Part shown: positions 61,317 through 64,000 of the stretch, in pieces
Position numbering within the stretch: the first letter of the stretch is position 1
Layout of the letters: each line of letters opens with the position of its first letter
Notes under the pieces: model-generated
Seen by the model: the letters and a program-made list of their open reading frames with translations, nothing else
Database searches by the model: none
What the model was told of the DNA's origin: nothing
Translations under genes and position numbers: made by a program
NCBI RefSeq assembly: GCF_964275005.1
Contig: NC_092689.1
Location: forward strand, 2,821,001 to 2,885,000
Direction: 5' to 3'
Length of the DNA stretch: 64,000 nt
Source of the DNA: Diadema setosum
Taxonomy: Eukaryota > Echinodermata > Echinoidea > Diadematoida > Diadematidae

Positions 61317-62787
61317 GCTGTTGTTGTTGTTGTTGTTGTTTTTAATGCACGATTACGTAGTCGTCTCCTACGTCATACATCAGAGCACCGTTTCATGAAA
61401 GTTGTCAGCCCTGGCACGTTGTCAGTCTCTGACAATCACCATAGTAATAGTCAGCAACCAGAGCTTCTCAGCCAATCAAAACCAAGGATTTTACTGATAT
61501 TGTCCGAGCCTGACAATTTGTCAGAGCGGAACACTTTCATGAAGCGGTGCCCTGATTAATCGAGATAAAGATAATGTCAACATCATTTGATGATGTGGCA
61601 ACGATCGAAGCTCCTTCATCAGATGACAGATCAGTTGAGAGTGAACTTCTCAAAAGCACTTTTCAAATTTCAGATCGAAGAAAGAACATTCATTTTCTTC
61701 CACGTTCATGTGACCGCGCCTTTTCAAATATCACACTAAGGTCTTTATATAAGGAAAGCCACCTCTAATTAGACCGAACCGAAAACCCAGAATGGATGGA
61801 CTGTTCGAGGACAGAGAGTTGCCCAATCAATGTCTTATGAGGTTCAAGAGTTAATATGATTGATATTTCTATCATGCCTGTTGTGATAACAGTGTCTGTT
61901 ACAGTATTCGAGGAAACTTATCTTTTTCTAAATTTAAAGAGAACAAGTTGGGTTTGAAGTTTGAATAACGCCAGAACGAATAATGTCTGACAAGCGCATA
62001 TTATTCGAGTTCTTTCCATTTGCATGATTTTGCTTCTCTGTATATCAATATCTTTATTCTGTATAGGTTACTGTAGGCCTGTTATGATTTTCATGTTGAA
62101 CGTTTGTAACTCTGTATCAGTTATTGACCGTTTGAGACCTGTCGACTTCGACCGGCCTTTGCGTGTATGTGTGTTGTTTTTTGGTTGTTTTTTATGTTAG
62201 AGTAACAAACTGAATTCAATTATACGTACGCATGAGAGATTTTCCAGGGACTCACCTCTATCCGATAGAGCTCTGACCGTGTTAGCATTGAATGGACTCC
62301 GACCAAACATTCGGCCCGAATCAGCATCCGCCACCGAGTTGTACAGGTTGATCATAAATGGAGGAGGGATGCGACTCTCCGTCCCGCCGGCCGAGGACGA
62401 GGACGCGTTCGTCGGTCCTAGAAAGTCGAGGATATTGAGAAGGCCGAGCGCCTTGGAGGGCATCGACTCCCTCCGGGACGTCCTCCCCATCTCTAGAAAT
62501 GGTGTCTGTCTCCACGTGTGCGAGCTGGAGAAAGACTGCGACGGAGAAGAGTTGGGCGTTGCCCCTGAGTCCAGTGATGACGATGATGACGACGATCGTA
62601 GTGATGACGGTAACAAGGGATTAGTGGGGGCGATCGGGTAGAGATGTTGGCCCTGATTATGTTCATCAACAGCATCAGGTAATCTGTGCTGAGTTTGAGA
62701 TTCGAAAGGATAGATAGGGTACGCACGAACAACTGTTAATACAAGACACAACACAACGTCGGCTGCAAATCCAGCTAGTCTAGCCAT
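39151..62787 (-). CDS. NODAL: Nodal, TGF-beta superfamily ligand (complete, 4 exons)
   Basis: Secreted morphogen; in deuterostome embryos Nodal signals through activin-type receptors and Smad2/3 to set body axes and left-right asymmetry. Exons: 62256-62787, 45756-45895, 42385-42502, 39151-39698, all with GT/AG borders and consistent phase, giving 445 residues. Residues 1-22 form a signal peptide (hydrophobic VVLCLVLTVV). A Ser-rich stretch is followed by prodomain motifs PPFMINLYN and NTVRALSD in exon 1, LWFKFDVSRVE and AELHLFRL in exon 2, and GWEIFSIRD in exon 3. RRKR at 310-313 is the expected convertase site, leaving a 132-residue ligand. It has seven cysteines from C341 to C444 (YRCTGRC, PPCC, CGCS) and one N-glycosylation motif (NTT). 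RYNAYRC...PTNHA-type sequence and the EDMIVGTCGC end fit Nodal better than BMP or Univin/Vg1. The start codon has a strong context (AAAATGG). Intron 1 spans 16.4 kb because of an 8.1-kb retrotransposon. Confidence 0.9.
39763..40077. repeat. (TATG)n microsatellite split by a MITE
   Basis: TATG units occupy 39763-39799 and 40051-40077, with the inverted-repeat element 39800-40053 between them. The right block continues as (TG)n. Confidence 0.85.
39800..40053. mobile_element. 254-bp MITE in Nodal intron 3
   Basis: About 40-bp terminal inverted repeats: ATATGAAGAGTTTGTTTGCA and following bases on the left, ATATGAAGGGTTTGTTTGCA read from the right, continuing through AAAACC(A/G)ATAAGTCCAT. AT-rich, non-coding. 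Confidence 0.85.
41171..41525. mobile_element. 355-bp near-perfect palindromic MITE
   Basis: The left arm starts AAAGGGGATGGCTAGTAAC and the right arm ends with its complement. The arms are about 160 bp each and stay highly similar throughout (e.g. ACTTGAATATGAGACC mirrored near the centre), enclosing roughly 30 bp of unpaired sequence. It lies in Nodal intron 3. Confidence 0.85.
41754..42374. mobile_element. 621-bp TIR element adjoining the Nodal exon 3 splice donor
   Basis: The ends AGGCCCG and CGGGCCT are followed inward by long matching blocks (CACTGCCCAAAAGTCGCG, then TAAACGCATGAATCACG). TCA flanks both sides (41751-41753 and 42375-42377), a possible 3-bp target duplication. The interior is rich in GCG and TTGCGTAG-type words and has no clear coding capacity. 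Relative to Nodal (minus), its nearest target copy begins at intron position +8. Confidence 0.8.
42503..45755. other. Nodal intron 2
   Basis: About 3.25 kb with no recognised gene, no clear inverted-repeat element and few microsatellites, apart from a C/A homopolymer near 45661-45695. It is the least repeat-invaded part of the Nodal locus, a reasonable place to look for conserved regulatory sequence, but no specific site is claimed. Confidence 0.5.
47186..47190. repeat. target-site duplication ATAAC, left copy
   Basis: Identical to 55292-55296; 5 bp is the usual length for Ty3/gypsy integrases. Confidence 0.9.
47191..48141 (+). repeat. 5' LTR (951 bp)
   Basis: It begins TGTGACATGC and ends TTTTCGTCACA. 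It contains three 90-bp tandem units, a TATATAA at 47574-47580 and AATAAA at 47982-47987, so promoter and polyadenylation elements are in plausible order. No difference from the 3' LTR was seen on reading. Confidence 0.95.
47451..47720 (+). promoter_or_regulatory. three 90-bp tandem repeats in the LTR U3 region
   Basis: TGATTGGT starts at 47451, 47541 and 47631, exactly 90 bp apart; ATTGG is an inverted CCAAT box. The palindrome ACATAAGTTATGT occurs at 47511 and 47601, again 90 bp apart. The third unit is diverged in its second half. The same array is present in the 3' LTR, 7,150 bp downstream. Enhancer function is inferred. Confidence 0.75.
48142..48971 (+). other. retrotransposon leader with primer-binding site
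   Basis: The primer site TGGTGGCAGCAAGTGGGA (48145-48162) begins 3 bases after the LTR. It matches the complement of a eukaryotic tRNA-Leu 3' end (TGGTGGCAGCGGTGGGA) with a small change after ten bases. A perfect 13-bp inverted pair (48346-48358 with 48406-48418) could form a stem. Small frames here overlap on both strands and resemble no protein. Confidence 0.7.
48972..49574 (+). CDS. retrotransposon Gag, N-terminal part (SAP-like, coiled coil, start of capsid)
   Basis: 200 codons before a stop. Residues about 5-40 (MRVAELREKCDELGLS.., GLSKAELIEML) fit a SAP motif, a helix-turn-helix nucleic-acid-binding fold. Residues about 56-118 are a charged heptad-rich coiled coil. From about residue 135 a retrotransposon capsid begins (LKEGDDVDAFLRTFEKVAKL) and is cut off. 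At the seven-A run 49554-49560 the coding potential moves to the next frame, where the rest of the capsid continues. The frames overlap only at 49552-49574. Because the break falls inside a folded domain, a one-base indel or sequencing error in the A run is likelier than programmed frameshifting. No family assignment beyond Gag is made for the N-terminus. Confidence 0.85.
   Translation: MSDLRQMRVAELREKCDELGLSHDGLSKAELIEMLQPHVNSAGAGSETGSSNAPQTEGNVELEMMRLRVESERMQHELRLAEIQAETRRVELEKEENIEKARIQLEREVRLAQNAAQRQGPATHHRPDNLKELLLRLKEGDDVDAFLRTFEKVAKLHGWEKELWAGRLAPLLTGKAREAYSRLDDDVCGNYDVIKKSNSA
49618..53316 (+). CDS. retrotransposon capsid C-terminus and Pol (PR-INT-RT-RH)
   Basis: 1,232 codons from the first ATG; the frame is open from 49552. 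In order: SCAN-like capsid C-terminus (residues about 1-80, with EDMILQENLLDHVPPDLKLW); zinc knuckle CX2CX4HX4C (C128-C141); aspartic protease with D190-T-G; integrase zinc finger H393, H400, C430, C433; integrase core D462, D521, E557, with 35 residues between the last two; GPY/F module (GPY 696-698); reverse transcriptase with VDYRKLN from 869 and YIDD 966-969; RNase H with D1117 and TDHNPLSW (D1184), ending NADALSR. All catalytic residues looked for are present and no internal stop occurs. The protein is a self-mobilising enzyme set; integrase before RT identifies the Gmr1 branch of Ty3/gypsy. No chromodomain was seen. Confidence 0.95.
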   Translation: MNKRGDESYVEYGTRMRDAFDRWGEGVGAKGNVRKLEDMILQENLLDHVPPDLKLWLLDNHAADFGQLISLADEYTTTRRSLNHTYKGPRTDRGNSNNLPSGQAGKEKPKGQVQNSQNNRKDREAVKCYKCGKPGHIAPNCPNKQGGGPSDKGSGVAKGYLCRADQVDPKHKPYMSEADVNGKKIQLLRDTGATQTLVRPEYVHANAYTGQSVRIGGVTGNEVDVPLALIHLVSEPYSISGYVVVGVIDTLSVDMILGNELLNDRLQELQLQDPVMVVTRGQQAKMAEQETGKNEGGRPQNDKDVGSDRCATPSLLMLSKSELGKDQREDGTLKLVREKALPSDTDAGDECYFYWEGGILFRHWRKKGATQGQEFRQVVVPKQYRRELLGMAHDNLMAGHLGVEKTKDRILRNYYWPGLFRDVSEYIRTCEPCQKTSSKRGGKVPMVQVPIIGEPFQRIALDIVGPLPKSKKGNMYILVICDYSTRYPEAIPLRSTNADKIADELIKLFSRVGVPQEILTDQGSNFMSKLMVQVCESLGIRKIRTSPYHPQSNGLVERFNSTLKGMLKPYMDEGKCNWDEHLPYVLFAYREVPQESTGFSPFELLYGHRVRGPLDVLKETLTGEITEGEGILSYVMNMRTRLAENLELAHKNLSAAQMRQKLWYDKGARARTLEVGDEVLVLLPTSSSKLLAKWQGPYRIVQKVSDVDYVVEVGERKRHQVFHINMLKKWNARQGVVMYTQPRIVEEETDPSIPVAPLISPGADSESEVEISNRLSEEQANDVRAITSEFRETLSSIPGRTNILQHEVETTSERPVRQRAYRLPHSVKETVKRELDEMLKMGIIQESASPYASPIVLVTKKDQSMRLCVDYRKLNEITVFDSYPIPNIEELIDRLGNAKYVSTLDLTKGYYQVELTEAARKKSACITPFGLYEFTVMPFGMKGAPATFQRLVDKVLRGAQAYAAAYIDDIVVFSETWEEHVEHLKDVLGRLREAGLTAKPAKCKFGEREVLYLGFVIGGGKVKPEPAKIEAVVSYPRPVTKTDVRAFLGLTGYYRKFIPEYSEIASPLTDLTRKSEPKLVRWNPKCEAAFQTLKSSLTSAPVLRSPNYSAPFIVQVDASDRGIGAVLGQTDEEGVDHPVAFISRKLLPREVNYPIIEKECLAIIWSVEKFHPYLFGQSFVIQTDHNPLSWLKQLKTKNARLMRWSLALQSYPMVVEHRSGRMNGNADALSRI
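53317..54340 (+). other. non-coding 3' region of the retrotransposon
   Basis: About 1 kb between the Pol stop and the 3' LTR with no recognisable frame; a position where an envelope gene or accessory frame would sit in other elements. It holds only an A-rich run near 54034 and a poor polypurine tract at the end. Confidence 0.7.
54341..55291 (+). repeat. 3' LTR (951 bp)
   Basis: Same length and, on reading, same sequence as the 5' LTR. It carries the second copies of the 90-bp array, TATATAA (54724-54730) and AATAAA (55132-55137), the latter being the expected 3' processing signal of the element. Confidence 0.95.
55292..55296. repeat. target-site duplication ATAAC, right copy
   Basis: Immediately follows the CA end of the 3' LTR and matches 47186-47190. 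Confidence 0.9.
57718..57960. repeat. foldback element with 16-bp tandem units in its arms
   Basis: The left arm carries four units of the type ACGAGTCATACAGCCC (57741-57804). The right arm has two inverted units (57911-57940, ATGACTCGTGGGCTGT). GACCGACACCCACGAG at the left is mirrored by CTCGTGGGTATCGGTC at the right. Tandem units inside inverted arms recall Foldback/Galileo-type elements. Confidence 0.65.
61273..61341. repeat. (TTG)n microsatellite
   Basis: About 22 TTG units with one CTG interruption, in Nodal intron 1. Confidence 0.95.
61381..61554. mobile_element. MITE with CAG(A/G)GCACCG(T/C)TTCATGAAAGT ends
   Basis: Inverted termini agree at all but two positions over more than 20 bases. 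The subterminal TGTCAG blocks also mirror. About 700 bp from Nodal exon 1. It shares the word TTTCATGAA with the element at 19502-19639 and may be related to it. Confidence 0.75.
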
Positions 62788-63772
62788 TTTGAAAACTTGT
62801 TGGTTAGCTTCCTTTGTCGGTAGAGGTAGATCCCTTCATTAACTGTTCAAATCGGCGAGGAGTTTGCCACCTAATGCGACTGTGAAATGCAAAAATGATC
62901 CTGATTATTCTCGAAGGACATTTTCATATGAGCTGTCTCGGCAGATTTAACATCGGCTTGGCATACTGCTCCCCATACTCAAGTCAAAACGGAGGGCAGC
63001 ATCTTTAAGCTTTCATAGTCCTGTCCTAGTACTCCAACAGAGCGCAGAAATCGCGGTTGTCTTCCACAGAAAATCTCCACTGTTAAAGTAAGTCCAAAGA
63101 ATGAACAACTAAATTTAAAAAAAAAAAAATTAAGACTGTATTTATATTGAACACCCCTTAAACTGATTCTTTGATGATAACAGAACCAAGCGATGTGGAA
63201 CTGCTTCTGATTACTTTCCCCTTGCAAGTTGGTTTGGTAGCGTGCCTCCCGTGGGATAAACTCTCTGTCCGAGCTGCTTATTGTCAGGTGAATCGGTAGC
63301 ATCTGAAATGATCGAACGCCGGAGTGCACTGAAGGGGAACACGAGGGTGTGGTCATAGGTGTACCAAGGAAACCACTAGAAACGTTCCTCGAGGTCCCTG
63401 GGCATTTCTTGTTTGATCTGACACCAAAGAGGGAAAACAATTTCCAGAAAAAGAACCAAAAATATGAGCCCCTACATCGAACTCCCCTCTCCTCCGCTGA
63501 GTTGAACTTTGTTCTAAAAACCACAAGGGAGAAAGAGAGAGAGAGAAAAAAAAGTACACAGAATATCAATGCTTGAGGTGGCATGAAATATGATTGTCGA
63601 AATTTGACAGTGCGTTTTGCCCTTCTGTAATCGCATCCAACTTAGTTATTCTTCGATATGAATGACACTTCGAAAGAAGAAGATGTTGTACGAGTGATAA
63701 ATACTGAAGCAACACACACTTGTGTGATTGAAAGGTGACACAGCTATTTTCTCTGTCTTCTTCACCCCAATA

Positions 63773-63819
<47 letters not shown>

Positions 63820-64000
63820 TAAAAATCTTTGCTGGAAGAGGGATACAGCATACAAGAGTTCCTCCGAAACCAATGAGCCTTTTCAAAACTAGAGTTCTTT
63901 GCACTTCGCGTTTCTCGAAAAAAAAAATCGTGCAGTCAATGCGCTCGCCAGTGCGTGGTCGACTATTGTGGGCTTGGAAGAAAACACTTATTGTTTACGT
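62788..64000. promoter_or_regulatory. sequence upstream of Nodal (5' UTR and proximal promoter expected)
   Basis: No gene was recognised. It must contain the Nodal 5' UTR and promoter if the first coding exon is also the first exon. No TATA box was found in the first 200 bp. An octamer-like TTTTGCAT (minus strand, about 62886-62895) is present but one such word is weak evidence. It also carries an A-rich run near 63118 and a (CA)n tract at 63775-63816. Confidence 0.4.
63775..63816. repeat. (CA)n microsatellite
   Basis: About 21 CA units, roughly 1 kb upstream of Nodal. Confidence 0.95.

Larger units (their letters stand above)
55297..62255. other. remainder of Nodal intron 1 (exon 1 side)
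   Basis: About 7 kb without a recognised gene. It contains (TG)n near 55838-55868, a TTTG/CTTG run near 56080-56120, (TA)n near 57115-57140, a foldback with short tandem units (57718-57960), (TTG)n (61273-61341) and a MITE (61381-61554). A GC-richer stretch near 58240-58540 and another near 60690-60790 are not explained by repeats and might be regulatory, but no specific site is claimed. Confidence 0.55.

Noticed and set aside
62279..62641. 120-codon plus-strand frame with an acidic Asp run
   Set aside because: Antisense of Nodal exon 1; the Asp run mirrors the Ser-rich stretch of the real protein.

Overview
The window looks like nuclear DNA of a marine invertebrate deuterostome, most likely an echinoderm. 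This rests on spliced genes with GT-AG introns of 0.1-16 kb, a Nodal gene, a Gmr1-type Ty3/gypsy element (a mainly deuterostome group) and very dense short inverted-repeat transposons and microsatellites. The species cannot be named from the sequence alone.

Layout. (1) 1-21207, plus strand: the last 17 coding exons of a long-chain acyl-CoA synthetase of the ACSL1/5/6 group, about the last 506 residues; the N-terminal part lies before the window. Its introns hold many repeats, including a Helitron-like and a Helentron/pearl-like element. Together these two carry nine perfect DR1 nuclear-receptor motifs. (2) 21208-30403: about 9 kb without a recognisable gene, with MITEs and TA microsatellites. 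(3) 30404-35384: a head-to-head pair of small housekeeping genes, GTF2H5 (TFIIH subunit, minus) and CHCHD1/MRPS37 (mitochondrial ribosomal protein, plus), whose start codons are 258 bp apart. (4) 35385-39150: intergenic, with MITEs. (5) 39151-62787, minus strand: a complete four-exon Nodal gene encoding 445 residues with signal peptide, prodomain, RRKR cleavage site and seven-cysteine ligand domain. (6) 62788-64000: sequence upstream of Nodal.

The most striking object is a full-length 8,101-bp LTR retrotransposon (47191-55291) in Nodal intron 1, antisense to Nodal. It has 951-bp LTRs that read as identical, a 5-bp target duplication (ATAAC) and a tRNA-Leu-like primer site. Its integrase lies upstream of reverse transcriptase, the reverse of the usual Ty3/gypsy order. 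Its Gag begins with a SAP-like motif and a coiled coil, followed by a capsid segment resembling the SCAN domain. Gag is broken by one frame shift at an A7 run.

The genes do not form a pathway. They are independent loci: lipid activation, transcription/repair, mitochondrial translation and axis patterning. What unites the region is heavy, layered colonisation of introns by mobile DNA, including a 621-bp element whose target site begins at intron base +8 beside the Nodal exon 3 splice donor.
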